Assembly: GCA_024628785.1 (NCBI GenBank)
Contig: CP102405.1
Coordinates: forward strand, 992,001 to 1,056,000
Length of the DNA stretch: 64,000 nucleotides
Origin: Fusobacteria bacterium ZRK30
Lineage (GTDB): Bacteria; Fusobacteriota; Fusobacteriia; Fusobacteriales; Fusobacteriaceae
Direction of reading: 5' to 3'
The number at the start of each line of letters is the position of its first letter. Position 1 is the first letter of the stretch. Both the position numbers and the translations under genes were made by a program. Shown in pieces: positions 35,376 to 44,889 of this stretch. Under the pieces are notes generated by a model. That model worked only from the letters and a program-made list of their open reading frames with translations, searched no databases and was not told the DNA's origin.

Positions 35376-36371
35376 ATGGGAATCATTAATCAAATAAAAG
35401 AAAAAGCTAAAGTGACACAAAAGACTATCGTTTTACCAGAAGCAACTGATGAAAGAGTATTAAAAGCAGCACAAGAAATCGTAAAAGAGGGATTGGCTAA
35501 AGTTGTATTAGTAGGGAATGCAGAAACTTTAAACGCAGAAGCAGCAAAAGTAGGAGCTAACTTAGAGGGAGCTGTTATAATTGATCCAAACACTTTTGAA
35601 AATATAGATGCTTATGTAGCTAAATTAGTAGAAAGAAGAGCTAAGAAAGGAATGACTCCAGAAAAAGCTAAAGAGATATTAACTACAGATGTTAACTTCT
35701 TTGGTGCTATGATGGTAGCTTTAGGAGATGCAGATGGAATGGTATCTGGATCAGATTCACCTACAGCAAACGTACTTAGAGCTGGATTCCAAGTAATAGG
35801 ACCTAAGCCAGGAATGAAAACAGTATCATCTGTATTCATCATGGAGTTAAAAGATAAAGTTGAAGAGTATGGAAATATCTTAATATTTGGTGACTGTGCA
35901 GTAATACCAGAACCTAATTCTCAACAATTAGCTGATATTGCTATGGGTGCAGCTGAAACAGCTAGATCAGTAGCAGGAATCGAGCCAAAGGTAGCATTAA
36001 TGACATTCTCAACTAAAGGATCAGCTAAACATGATTCAGTAGATGTAGTAGCAGAAGCAGGAAAGATATTAGCTGAAAGTAATGTAGATTTCGAATTTGA
36101 AGCTGAATTACAAGCTGATGCAGCATTAGTAGCAGCAGTAGGAGCTAAAAAAGCACCTGAATCAAAAGTAGCAGGAAATGCAAACATCTTAGTATTCCCT
36201 AACTTAGCAGCAGGAAATATCGGATATAAATTAGTACAAAGATTAGCAGGAGCAGAAGCTCACGGACCATTATTACAAGGTTTAGCAGCACCAATCAACG
36301 ACCTTTCAAGAGGTTGTTCAGTATCTGATATAGTAAACTTAACAGCAATAACATCAGTACAAGCTAACTAA
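35376..36371 (+). CDS. pta: Phosphate acetyltransferase
   Basis: A 331-residue short-form Pta (no N-terminal regulatory domain). It converts acetyl-CoA and phosphate to acetyl phosphate. Signatures are KTIVLPEATDERVLKAAQ near residue 16, GMVSGSDSPTANVLRAGFQVIG near 120, and the C-terminal GPLLQGLAAPINDLSRGCSV. Codon choice is strongly biased to a few A-ending and C-ending codons, as for highly expressed genes. ackA follows after 99 bases, so together they make ATP from acetyl-CoA. GGGAGGA precedes ATG 35376. Confidence 0.96.
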   Translation: MGIINQIKEKAKVTQKTIVLPEATDERVLKAAQEIVKEGLAKVVLVGNAETLNAEAAKVGANLEGAVIIDPNTFENIDAYVAKLVERRAKKGMTPEKAKEILTTDVNFFGAMMVALGDADGMVSGSDSPTANVLRAGFQVIGPKPGMKTVSSVFIMELKDKVEEYGNILIFGDCAVIPEPNSQQLADIAMGAAETARSVAGIEPKVALMTFSTKGSAKHDSVDVVAEAGKILAESNVDFEFEAELQADAALVAAVGAKKAPESKVAGNANILVFPNLAAGNIGYKLVQRLAGAEAHGPLLQGLAAPINDLSRGCSVSDIVNLTAITSVQAN

Positions 36372-36470
36372 TAGATAAAATAGTAGGAGTTAGAGATGAC
36401 TCCTACAAAAATAATATAGATGATAAGTGAAATATATATCATCAAAATAAAATCTAGGAGGAAATAATTA

Positions 36471-37664
36471 ATGAAAGTTTTAGTAATTAACTGTGGTAGT
36501 TCATCTTTAAAGTACCAACTAATCAACCCAACAACTGAAGAGGTATTCGCAATCGGTCTATGTGACAGAATTGGAATCCACGGATCTAAGTTTGAGTACG
36601 AAGTACCAGCTACAGATTTCGAATTAGAGTTAGAGCATGATATGCCTACACATAAGGAAGCTTTAGAATTAGTGTTAAATACATTAACAGGAGAGCACGG
36701 AGTAATTGCAGATATCAATGAAGTTGACGCAGTTGGACATAGAATAGTACATGGTGGAGAAGAATTCACAACATCTGTATTATTAGATGAAAAAGTAATG
36801 GCAGGAATCGAAGCTAACAACGACTTAGCTCCATTACATAACCCAGCTAACTTATTAGGTGTAAAGACTTGTATGGAACTTATTCCTGGAAAGCCTAATG
36901 TAGGAGTATTTGATACAGCATTCCACCAAACTATGCCAGCAAAAGCATTTATGTATCCATTACCATATGCTGACTATACAGAGTTAAAAGTAAGAAAGTA
37001 CGGATTCCACGGAACTTCTCATAAATTTGTTGCAGGATTAGCTAACGATTTATTAGGAAACCCAGCTAACTCAAAAGTAATCGTATGTCACTTAGGAAAC
37101 GGAGCATCTATATCAGCTGTTAAAGATGGTGAATCAGTAGATACTTCAATGGGATTAACTCCATTACAAGGATTAATGATGGGAACTAGATGTGGAGATA
37201 TCGACCCAGCAGCAGCATTATTTATCAAAGCTAAGAGAGAATTAACTGATAAAGAGATCGATGCTAGAATGAACAAGAAATCTGGAATCTTAGGAATCTT
37301 CGAAAAGTCATCTGACTGTAGAGACCTTGAAATTGCAAGAGGAGCTGGAGATGAGAGAGCAGCATTAGCTATCGATATGATGACTTATAGAATCAGAGCT
37401 TATATCGCATCATACGCAGCAGCTATGGGTGGAGTAGACATGATCTGTTTCACAGGTGGAATTGGAGAAAACTCTAACTTAATAAGATCTAAATCTTTAG
37501 AAGGATTAGAATTTATGGGTGTAGAATTAGATGAAGCTGTTAACTCAGTAAGAAAGAAAGGATCTGTAAAATTATCTACAGAAACTTCTAAAGTAGCTAT
37601 CTATAAGATCCAAACAAACGAAGAATTAGTAATCGCTAGAGATACATTAGCAATAGTTAAATAA
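36471..37664 (+). CDS. ackA: Acetate kinase
   Basis: A 397-residue ASKHA-fold kinase that transfers phosphate from acetyl phosphate to ADP. VLVINCGSSSLKYQLI at residues 3-18 (phosphate 1), AVGHRIVHGGE near 84, FDTAFHQTMP near 145, HGTSHKFVA near 180 and VCHLGNGASISAV near 205 are the family motifs. Strong ribosome site AGGAGG. Same high-expression codon bias as pta. A clear terminator follows. Confidence 0.97.
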   Translation: MKVLVINCGSSSLKYQLINPTTEEVFAIGLCDRIGIHGSKFEYEVPATDFELELEHDMPTHKEALELVLNTLTGEHGVIADINEVDAVGHRIVHGGEEFTTSVLLDEKVMAGIEANNDLAPLHNPANLLGVKTCMELIPGKPNVGVFDTAFHQTMPAKAFMYPLPYADYTELKVRKYGFHGTSHKFVAGLANDLLGNPANSKVIVCHLGNGASISAVKDGESVDTSMGLTPLQGLMMGTRCGDIDPAAALFIKAKRELTDKEIDARMNKKSGILGIFEKSSDCRDLEIARGAGDERAALAIDMMTYRIRAYIASYAAAMGGVDMICFTGGIGENSNLIRSKSLEGLEFMGVELDEAVNSVRKKGSVKLSTETSKVAIYKIQTNEELVIARDTLAIVK

Positions 37665-37670
37665 TTTTAA

Positions 37671-37701
37671 AACTGCCAGATTAATCTGGCAGTTTTTTTT
37701 T
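37671..37701 (+). terminator. Terminator of pta-ackA
   Basis: AACTGCCAGA and TCTGGCAGTT form a perfect stem with loop TTAA and a run of ten T. Repeat copy B starts at its end. Confidence 0.92.
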
Positions 37702-37790
37702 TATTGTATAGGAAATTATAAAATTTATGAAATAAAAAAAATTGTAAAACCTAAATTATACTTATTTGGACACAACGTCATGTTTTTTTT
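37702..37790 (+). repeat. Intergenic repeat, copy B (diverged)
   Basis: TATTGTATAGGAAATTAT, TTATGAAATAAA, CTAAATTAT, TTTGGACACAACGTCA and a T-run occur in the same order as in copies A and C. The terminal hairpin is degenerate (CACAACGTCATGTTT). Confidence 0.6.
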
Positions 37791-38050
37791 GATGTAAAAA
37801 TAGATAATACCTGACCTCCAGACCCAATGAATAAAAAAAAATTAAATTTATCAAAACAATGTCCGTAAAATGTAGAAAAAACAGGGTATTTGTAAAGTAT
37901 AACCATACAAAAACTTAGAGATTCAAAGGATTTTACCACGATAATACTAAGTGAAAAAAGTAATTAAATGTATTAAAGTGGTTAAATATGATGTTTTAAG
38001 AACGAAAAAAGTGTAAAAAGTGATAAGTTTAAAAAAATAATAATGAATTA
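37791..38050. other. AT-rich upstream region of nifJ, no gene seen
   Basis: About 260 bases of very AT-rich, A-tract-containing DNA with no plausible open frame. It may act as an UP-element-like stimulator of the strong nifJ promoter (inference). Confidence 0.4.
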
Positions 38051-38079
38051 TTGACAAAATATTGCTAGTGAAGTAAAAT
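38051..38079 (+). promoter_or_regulatory. nifJ promoter
   Basis: A perfect -35 TTGACA (38051-38056), 17-base spacer and -10 TAAAAT (38074-38079), 71 bases before the start codon. Confidence 0.75.
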
Positions 38080-38150
38080 TGTACATGAAAGATATTTTAT
38101 TTTACTGACACCAATAAAATATAATTAAAATTTTCAGGAGGTCAAAAAAA

Positions 38151-41100
38151 ATGGCTAAAACTATGCAAACAATGGACGGAAACCAAGCTGCAGCGTGGGT
38201 ATCATACGCATTCACAGAAGTAGCAGGGATCTATCCTATAACACCATCATCACCAATGGCAGAATACACTGATCAATGGGCAGCTCAAGGTAAGAAAAAC
38301 TTATTCGGAGTACCTGTAAAGTTAGTAGAAATGCAATCGGAAGCAGGAGCAGCAGGATCAGTTCATGGAGCGTTACAAGCAGGAGCTTTAACGACTACTT
38401 ATACAGCATCACAAGGATTATTATTAAAAATACCTAACATGTATAAGATCGCTGGAGAATTATTACCTTCAGTAATCCATGTATCAGCTAGATCATTATC
38501 AGCTCAAGCATTATCTATATTTGGAGATCACTCAGATATATATGCTGCAAGACAAACTGGTTATGCAATGTTGGCCTCTGGATCTGTACAAGAAGTAATG
38601 GACCTTGCAGGTGTGGCTCATTTAGCAACATTTAAAACAAGAGTACCTTTCATGCATTTCTTCGACGGTTTCAGAACTTCACATGAAATCAACAAAGTAG
38701 AAGTAATGGATTATGCAGATTTAGATAGATTATTAGATAGAGATGCTGTTCAAGCATTCAGAGATAGAGCAATCAACCCTCATCACCCAGTGACTAGAGG
38801 AACAGCTCAAAACGATGACGTTTATTTCCAAGCTAGAGAAGCTCAAAATAAATATTATGATGCAGTACCAGCAGCAGTTTTAGAATATATGGAAGAAATT
38901 TCAAAGATTACAGGAAGAGAATATAAGCCATTTACTTACTATGGAGCAGCAGATGCTGAAAGAGTAGTAGTAGCTATGGGATCAGTTACAGAGACTATCA
39001 AAGAAACTGTAGATCATTTAGTGGCATCAGGAGAAAAAGTAGGATTATTAACTGTTCACTTATACAGACCATTCTCTGCTGAGTACTTCATGAACGTTTT
39101 ACCTAAGACAGTTAAGTCAATATCTGTATTAGATAGAACTAAAGAACCTGGAGCAAACGGAGAACCTTTATACCTTGACGTAGTTGAGTTATTCAAAGAT
39201 GACAAAAATGCACCAAAAATCATTGGAGGAAGATACGGATTATCTTCTAAAGATACTACACCTGCTCAAATAGTAGCTGTATTTGAAAATGCAAAAATAG
39301 ATACTCCTAAAGAAGGATTCACAGTAGGAATTATCGATGACGTTACTCACTTATCATTACCAGTAGGAGAAGCTGTATCAGTAGTTGCTGATAATGTAAA
39401 AGAATGTTTATTCTTCGGGTTAGGATCTGACGGTACTGTAGGAGCTAACAAAAACTCAATCAAAATCATAGGAGACAAGACTGATCTTTATGCTCAAGCT
39501 TACTTCGCATATGATTCAAAGAAATCTGGAGGAGTTACTAGATCTCATTTAAGATTCGGTAAAGACCCTATCAGATCAACTTACTTAATCAACAGACCTT
39601 CATTCGTAGCATGTTCTACACCATCTTACTTAGGTAAGTATGACATGACAAGTGGATTAAAAAAAGGTGGATCATTCTTATTAAACTGTGTATGGGATGC
39701 AGAGGAAACTGTTGCAAACTTACCTAACTCAGTTAAGATTAAGTTAGCTAAAGCAGAAGCTAAGTTATTCATCATCAATGCAAATAAATTAGCAGTTGAA
39801 TTAGGATTAGGAAACAGAACTAACACAATAATGCAATCTGCATTCTTTAAATTAGCTAACGTAATTCCATTTGCAGAAGCTCAAGAATATATGAAAGAGT
39901 ATACTTATAAGTCATACATCAAAAAAGGTCAAGATATCGTTGACATGAACTACAACGCAATTGATAAAGGAGCAGACGAGTTAGTAGAAGTTACTGTAGA
40001 TCCAGCTTGGATCAACTTAGTACATGAAACAGCTGAAGACGCTTACAAAGGTTCTGCATTCGTAGAAAAAATTGCTAAGCCAATAAACGCTATCAAAGGA
40101 TATGATTTACCAGTATCTGCATTTGACGGATATGAAGATGGTACATTTGAAAATGGAACTACAGCATTTGAAAAAAGAGGGGTAGCAGTAAACGTACCTC
40201 AATGGATTCCTGAAAACTGTATCCAATGTAACCAATGTTCATTTGTTTGTCCACATGCAGTAATCAGACCTTTCTTAATTAATGAAGAAGAAAAAGCTAA
40301 TGGACCAGAAGATATGAAAACTTTAAAAGTTATCGGAAAAGCTGACGGTGTAGAATACAGATTACAAGTTTCACCACTTGACTGTACTGGTTGTGGAGTA
40401 TGTGCAAACGTATGTCCAGCACCTAAAGGAAAAGCATTAGTTATGACTCCAATTGCTGAAGTTATGCCTGAGCAAAAATTCGCTGATTTCTTATTCAACG
40501 AAGTAACTTACAAGAAAGAAATCATGGGAACTGCAAATGTTAAAACTTCTCAATTTGCACAACCTTTATTCGAATTCCATGGGGCATGTGCTGGTTGTGG
40601 AGAAACTCCATATATCAAGTTAATCACTCAATTATTCGGAGATAGAATGATGGTAGCAAACGCTACTGGTTGTTCATCAATATACGGTGGATCAGCTCCA
40701 TCAACTCCTTACTGTACAAACGGTTGCGGAGAAGGTCCAGCTTGGGCATCATCATTATTTGAAGATAATGCAGAGTTCGGATATGGAATGCACGTTGCTG
40801 TAGAAGCATTAAGAGATAGATTAGAAGTAGAAATGGAAAAAATCATGGATAAAGTTACTCCAGAAGTAGCAGAATTATTCAAAGAATGGATTGAAAACAG
40901 AACTGATGGAGAGAAAACTCAAGAGATCAGAACTAAGTTATTACCATTAATCGAAGGTAATGAAGACGCTAAAGAAGTAACATCATTAAAAGACTACATC
41001 ACTAAGAAATCACAATGGATCTTCGGTGGAGACGGTTGGGCAAATGACATCGGTTACGGTGGAATAGATCACGTTTTAGCTACATCTGATGATATCAACA

Positions 41101-41675
41101 TCTTAGTAATGGATACAGAGATGTACTCAAATACTGGTGGACAAGCATCAAAAGCATCACCAACTGGATCAGTAGTTAAGTTTGCTGCAGCTGGAATGCC
41201 ATTAAAGAAGAAAGATTTAGCTGCTATCTGCATGTCTTATGGACATATCTATGTAGCTCAAGTATCTATGGGTGGAAGTCAAGCTCAATACTTAAAAGCT
41301 GTTAAAGAAGCAGAAGCTCATAAAGGACCATCTATCATCATTGCATATGCTCCTTGTATCTCACATGGTGTAAGAAAAGGTATGGGTCACTCTCAAACAG
41401 AGATGAAGTTAGCTACTGAATGTGGTTACTGGCCATTATTCAGATTTGATCCTAAATTAGAATTAGAAGGTAAGAACCCATTACAAATCGATTCTAAAGA
41501 ACCTAACTGGGACAAATATGAAGAGTTCTTATTAGGAGAGACTAGATACTTAACATTAACTAAGTCTAATCCTGAAAGAGCAAAAGAATTATTCGCTAAG
41601 AATAAAGCAGAAGCTGCAAAGAAAATAAGACACTATAAGAGATTAGCTGCACTTGACTATTCTCAAGGTCTATAA
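38151..41675 (+). CDS. nifJ: Pyruvate:ferredoxin (flavodoxin) oxidoreductase
   Basis: A single-chain PFOR of 1174 residues, normal length. It oxidises pyruvate with CoA to acetyl-CoA, CO2 and reduced ferredoxin. Order: domain I with AAAWVSYAFTEVAGIYPITPSSPMAE; domains II-IV including the CoA site region; an 8Fe ferredoxin domain with CIQCNQCSFVCPHA and CTGCGVCANVCPAP (about residues 690-765); and the thiamine-diphosphate domain with CAGCGETPYIKL, GDGWANDIGYGGIDHVLA and TEMYSNTGGQASKASPTG. Codon bias is the strongest in the window. With pta and ackA just upstream it forms the acetate/ATP branch. The oxygen-sensitive enzyme points to anaerobic life. Confidence 0.98.
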   Translation: MAKTMQTMDGNQAAAWVSYAFTEVAGIYPITPSSPMAEYTDQWAAQGKKNLFGVPVKLVEMQSEAGAAGSVHGALQAGALTTTYTASQGLLLKIPNMYKIAGELLPSVIHVSARSLSAQALSIFGDHSDIYAARQTGYAMLASGSVQEVMDLAGVAHLATFKTRVPFMHFFDGFRTSHEINKVEVMDYADLDRLLDRDAVQAFRDRAINPHHPVTRGTAQNDDVYFQAREAQNKYYDAVPAAVLEYMEEISKITGREYKPFTYYGAADAERVVVAMGSVTETIKETVDHLVASGEKVGLLTVHLYRPFSAEYFMNVLPKTVKSISVLDRTKEPGANGEPLYLDVVELFKDDKNAPKIIGGRYGLSSKDTTPAQIVAVFENAKIDTPKEGFTVGIIDDVTHLSLPVGEAVSVVADNVKECLFFGLGSDGTVGANKNSIKIIGDKTDLYAQAYFAYDSKKSGGVTRSHLRFGKDPIRSTYLINRPSFVACSTPSYLGKYDMTSGLKKGGSFLLNCVWDAEETVANLPNSVKIKLAKAEAKLFIINANKLAVELGLGNRTNTIMQSAFFKLANVIPFAEAQEYMKEYTYKSYIKKGQDIVDMNYNAIDKGADELVEVTVDPAWINLVHETAEDAYKGSAFVEKIAKPINAIKGYDLPVSAFDGYEDGTFENGTTAFEKRGVAVNVPQWIPENCIQCNQCSFVCPHAVIRPFLINEEEKANGPEDMKTLKVIGKADGVEYRLQVSPLDCTGCGVCANVCPAPKGKALVMTPIAEVMPEQKFADFLFNEVTYKKEIMGTANVKTSQFAQPLFEFHGACAGCGETPYIKLITQLFGDRMMVANATGCSSIYGGSAPSTPYCTNGCGEGPAWASSLFEDNAEFGYGMHVAVEALRDRLEVEMEKIMDKVTPEVAELFKEWIENRTDGEKTQEIRTKLLPLIEGNEDAKEVTSLKDYITKKSQWIFGGDGWANDIGYGGIDHVLATSDDINILVMDTEMYSNTGGQASKASPTGSVVKFAAAGMPLKKKDLAAICMSYGHIYVAQVSMGGSQAQYLKAVKEAEAHKGPSIIIAYAPCISHGVRKGMGHSQTEMKLATECGYWPLFRFDPKLELEGKNPLQIDSKEPNWDKYEEFLLGETRYLTLTKSNPERAKELFAKNKAEAAKKIRHYKRLAALDYSQGL

Positions 41676-41720
41676 TTTATCCTCTTCCTTTTAGGAGTGA
41701 GAATAAAATAGATATATAGA

Positions 41721-41753
41721 GAAAGGACTGGAAAATTTCCAGTCCTTTTTTTT
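41721..41753 (+). terminator. Terminator of nifJ
   Basis: GAAAGGACTGGAAA pairs with TTTCCAGTCCTTTT followed by eight T. Confidence 0.92.
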
Positions 41754-41880
41754 TCTTTAATATTGTTTAATTTTAATTTTATTATTTTTCAATTAAATTT
41801 TTGTGAAAGGTAAAAAAAGATGTATAAAGTAATAGATGAAGATTATTTAGGGTGTATTATATTTATGGAGGGAGATTATT

Positions 41881-42195
41881 ATGAAAAACCAAACTATAAC
41901 TATCTGGGGGGAATTAAAGGATAGACTTAATATCTTAACTAAAGGATTTAGAATTTTATTATTAGAAAAACCTAAAACAAAGGAGGATATTTTATTTGAA
42001 ATAGATGAATATCAAAAAAATAGGGAAGAAAAATATAGATATTTTGAAGAAAATAATGAACTACGAATGGAGAGAGATAATATAATTTATAAGATAGAAG
42101 TAATGGAAACAGTAAGAACTTTATTTTATCCTCAACCCAAATTAGGTACTATAGCAGGAACATGGATTATTGAAGTAACTGAAATTAGAAAGTAA
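41881..42195 (+). CDS. Hypothetical 104-residue protein
   Basis: Not recognised. The protein is charged and helical in the middle (KTKEDILFEIDEYQKNREEKYRYFEENNELRMER) and lacks a signal peptide or membrane segment, so it is probably cytoplasmic. ATG 41881 has GGAGGGAG upstream at fair spacing. It is monocistronic between the nifJ terminator and its own terminator. Confidence 0.6.
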   Translation: MKNQTITIWGELKDRLNILTKGFRILLLEKPKTKEDILFEIDEYQKNREEKYRYFEENNELRMERDNIIYKIEVMETVRTLFYPQPKLGTIAGTWIIEVTEIRK

Positions 42196-42197
42196 AA

Positions 42198-42228
42198 AAA
42201 TAAGGGATCCTTGGGATCCCTTATTTTT
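42198..42228. terminator. Bidirectional terminator
   Basis: AATAAGGGATCC and GGATCCCTTATT form a 12-bp stem with loop TTG, with A and T runs on either side. It serves the 104-residue gene and the converging MATE gene, whose stop codon is at 42227. Confidence 0.9.
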
Positions 42229-43579
42229 ATGCCATGATATATTTATTTTTCCTCTTCCATAGACCTGACAGATAAAACAGGATGGAGATAACTCCTATGG
42301 CATTTGTAGCAATAGCTGTAGAATACCATAATGATCTTTCTCCTACAAAAATTCCTAGGATGAAAACAAGGGGAATTCTCAGGAGCCATAATCTAATAAT
42401 GGTGATATACATGGATATCTTAGTATAACCGGCTCCCTGGTGTACTCCCATGATAATCTGAGAGATCCCCCATGCAACAGCTGTAGGTGTTGTAGCAATA
42501 AAAAATTCCTTTGTAAGTTTTTTTATTGAGGGGTCGGCGGTAAAGAAAGACAGGATATTCTCTGAAAATAAAATTATAATAACCGAACCTGAGAGGCTGA
42601 TAAAAATACTTATAATTCCTAATTTTTTCACAGCTTCTTCAACTCTTTTTATCTTTCCGGCACCTATATTCTGACCAGCAATAGTAGTCATAGTAGCAGA
42701 TAGACTGGTTCCCAGACTGAATAAAATACTATTTATCTTATTGCCCAGACCCACTGCTGCAATGACGGAACTACCATAACCAACAGCATAGGAATTGATA
42801 AGCATATTTCCTAAAGGAGAGGTAGACTTAGTGATAACAGCAGGAATTCCCAAGGCAAGGATGTATATAAAATCTTTCCTTGATATTTTAAGGTGCTTTT
42901 TTGAAATCCTTAATCCTTTTCCCTTATAAAATAAATCATAGATTCCATAGATGGTTAAAAATCCTTTTGAAACTACCGTAGCTATGGCAGCTCCTTTAAT
43001 TCCTAAATTCATTTGAAATATTAAAATAGGATTGAGTAAAAGATTCAGACCAAGGGAAGCAATATTCAGATATAAAGGCTTCATGGTATCTCCTTCAGCT
43101 TGTTTTATAGAGAGATAACATACGTTTATAAAGGTGAAAAAAGTTCCCCAGAGAATGATTTTTAAATAACGGGAACTCTCTGCTAACAATACTCCGTGGG
43201 CATTTAGTGTTTCAAGGATTGGGTCTGAAAGAAAAACTCCTGCCAGCCCAATGAAGACAGATAAAATAGATGCTAAAAAAATAAGGTTACCGATATTTTT
43301 TTTAGCACCATCATAGTTTTTGGCTCCTATATTTTGAGAAACCATAGATAGCATAGGAACTGCTAACCCCATTCCAATAGCCATTATTCCATTTATTATT
43401 GGGTCAACAAAGGTAAGGGCCGCTACCTGTATACTTCCCATCTTCCCCATAAAAAACATGTCTGTAAGGGTATAGGCTCTTTGAATCAACTCACCAATCA
43501 TGAGGGGAATGGAGATCTTTAAGATTACTTTATAGAGACTTTTATTAACTATCAAATCTCTGTGTTTTATATATTTCAT
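42227..43579 (-). CDS. MATE-family exporter (second copy)
   Basis: A 450-residue, 12-helix MATE transporter, distant from the one at 30837. LYKVILKISIPLMIGELIQRAYTLTDMFFMGKMG and IMAIGMGLAVPMLSMVSQNIGAKNY near the start, and ATMTTIAGQNIGAGKIKRVEEAVKK in the second half, match the duplicated MatE domains. Cation-coupled export of an unknown drug or metabolite. The gene stands alone. Confidence 0.92.
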   Translation of the reverse strand: MKYIKHRDLIVNKSLYKVILKISIPLMIGELIQRAYTLTDMFFMGKMGSIQVAALTFVDPIINGIMAIGMGLAVPMLSMVSQNIGAKNYDGAKKNIGNLIFLASILSVFIGLAGVFLSDPILETLNAHGVLLAESSRYLKIILWGTFFTFINVCYLSIKQAEGDTMKPLYLNIASLGLNLLLNPILIFQMNLGIKGAAIATVVSKGFLTIYGIYDLFYKGKGLRISKKHLKISRKDFIYILALGIPAVITKSTSPLGNMLINSYAVGYGSSVIAAVGLGNKINSILFSLGTSLSATMTTIAGQNIGAGKIKRVEEAVKKLGIISIFISLSGSVIIILFSENILSFFTADPSIKKLTKEFFIATTPTAVAWGISQIIMGVHQGAGYTKISMYITIIRLWLLRIPLVFILGIFVGERSLWYSTAIATNAIGVISILFYLSGLWKRKNKYIMA

Positions 43580-43888
43580 TTAAAACTCCTTATATTATTA
43601 ATTAGCTAAAAAACAACTCTTAGATGAGTTTAGCCAGAATGAAAAAATCTTTATATTTTATCACATATTTAATACTTTAACAACTGTAGCTTGCACTAGC
43701 CTTGAGTTATAAGGTTAAAATTATGAAGAAATCTTTATATTTTATATATATTTGAAATTTTTTAAGGTTATTTTTATATTTTTTTAACCTTAACTTGTTT
43801 AAACTTAAAAAAGTAGTATAATTGTAGCAATGATTTAAAATATAGGGAAATGAGGTCATCTATAAAATTAAAGTAGGGGGAAGAAAAA
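43580..43888. other. Intergenic region with a short direct repeat
   Basis: No open frame is supported. ATGAAAAAATCTTTATATTT at about 43638 and ATGAAGAAATCTTTATATTT at about 43722 form a direct repeat about 85 bases apart; it could be regulatory or chance. A plausible promoter for the downstream membrane protein lies near 43800. Confidence 0.35.
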
Positions 43889-44791
43889 ATGTTTGGAGAG
43901 TTAAAAAGAGGCAGGGGGGATTCAAAATATATCCTATCATTTCCTATATTTATTGTGTTATTCACCATAAATATAGGACTTTATTTGCTGGTATCACCAA
44001 AGGCGGTATATTTATTTTTGATACTTGGAATTATTGAATTTATCTTGGCAAAAAAAAGATTTAATGGGATAGTGAAATCTTCTAATATGAATATTTTATC
44101 CGCTTTATTTCTCCTGCTGCCAAGTATGATGGCATTAATATTTAACAATAGAAGCGAAGGATTTCCAATAGGAGTAGCAGGATTAATTGTTCTCCTAGGG
44201 CTCAAAGTTTATCTTATGGCAGCAAAAACGAGAAAAAGAGTTGTCATAAGGAGTTCTTCTAGTGGTTTATTCAATCTAATAACTCTTACATTGTTTATAT
44301 CAAATTTTTATTTTATGATCTTTTACAACTATCAAAATAAAGTAAAATGGGTATCAAAAGTTCCCAGCGGAATAACTTCTAATCTAAAGTTTTCAGATCA
44401 AAATATTTCCTTTTTGACCAATGATGATTTTTTGAGAAGAGATGTCTATAATTTTCCCCAAACCTATATTGTTGATAAAGACACTGGAAAAACAACAGAT
44501 ATAGAAACAGGATATAAATTTCCTGAAGAGTTTAGCCCTTTTAAAGGAAAGGTAGAAAAAATAAGATACCAGAATTTAGAGATCTCAGTTACAGGGGATA
44601 AATTATATATTGAAGATACCTCTTCTAAAAAACAATTATTTAAATTTATAGTAAATGGAGATATAGTAACAACTCCTGTTGTGAAAGATAATATACTTTA
44701 TCTTGCAGCCAATGGAAGGGCTGTTATGGATAAGGTTAAAAGGACAGATATTTTTGCAGTGGATATAAATTTTTTATTAGGAGATAAATAA
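43889..44791 (+). CDS. Predicted membrane protein with C-terminal beta-rich domain
   Basis: Not recognised. 300 residues. Five or so membrane segments fill residues about 12-150 (FPIFIVLFTINIGLYLLV, AVYLFLILGIIEFILA, ILSALFLLLPSMMALIF, VAGLIVLLGLKVYLMAA, FNLITLTLFISNFYFMIF). The remainder is hydrophilic and beta-rich with FIVNGDIVTTPVVKDNILYLAANGRAV, which looks like one or two PQQ/beta-propeller-type strands. Such a topology puts the C-terminal domain in the periplasm. ATG 43889 follows GGGGGAAG. Confidence 0.65.
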   Translation: MFGELKRGRGDSKYILSFPIFIVLFTINIGLYLLVSPKAVYLFLILGIIEFILAKKRFNGIVKSSNMNILSALFLLLPSMMALIFNNRSEGFPIGVAGLIVLLGLKVYLMAAKTRKRVVIRSSSSGLFNLITLTLFISNFYFMIFYNYQNKVKWVSKVPSGITSNLKFSDQNISFLTNDDFLRRDVYNFPQTYIVDKDTGKTTDIETGYKFPEEFSPFKGKVEKIRYQNLEISVTGDKLYIEDTSSKKQLFKFIVNGDIVTTPVVKDNILYLAANGRAVMDKVKRTDIFAVDINFLLGDK

Positions 44792-44848
44792 TAGGAATAA
44801 AAGATATTATTTTAAATTTATTGAAAAAGGTTAAAAAGAATATTTATA

Positions 44849-44880
44849 AAAAAATCACTCCTAATTAGGAGTGATTTTTA
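44849..44880. terminator. Bidirectional terminator before recR
   Basis: AAAAATCACTCCTAA and TTAGGAGTGATTTTT form a perfect inverted repeat between converging genes. Confidence 0.9.
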
Positions 44881-44889
44881 ATATCCTGT

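Noticed and set aside
35390-36187. Several antisense frames within pta
   Set aside because: They arise from the biased codons of a highly expressed gene and lack start signals.
37791-38050. Long AT-rich region as replication origin or CRISPR leader
   Set aside because: No DnaA-box cluster, no regularly spaced repeats and no replication or cas genes nearby.
40199-40498. 99-codon antisense frame within nifJ
   Set aside because: It lies over the ferredoxin domain, whose sense coding is certain; no ribosome site.
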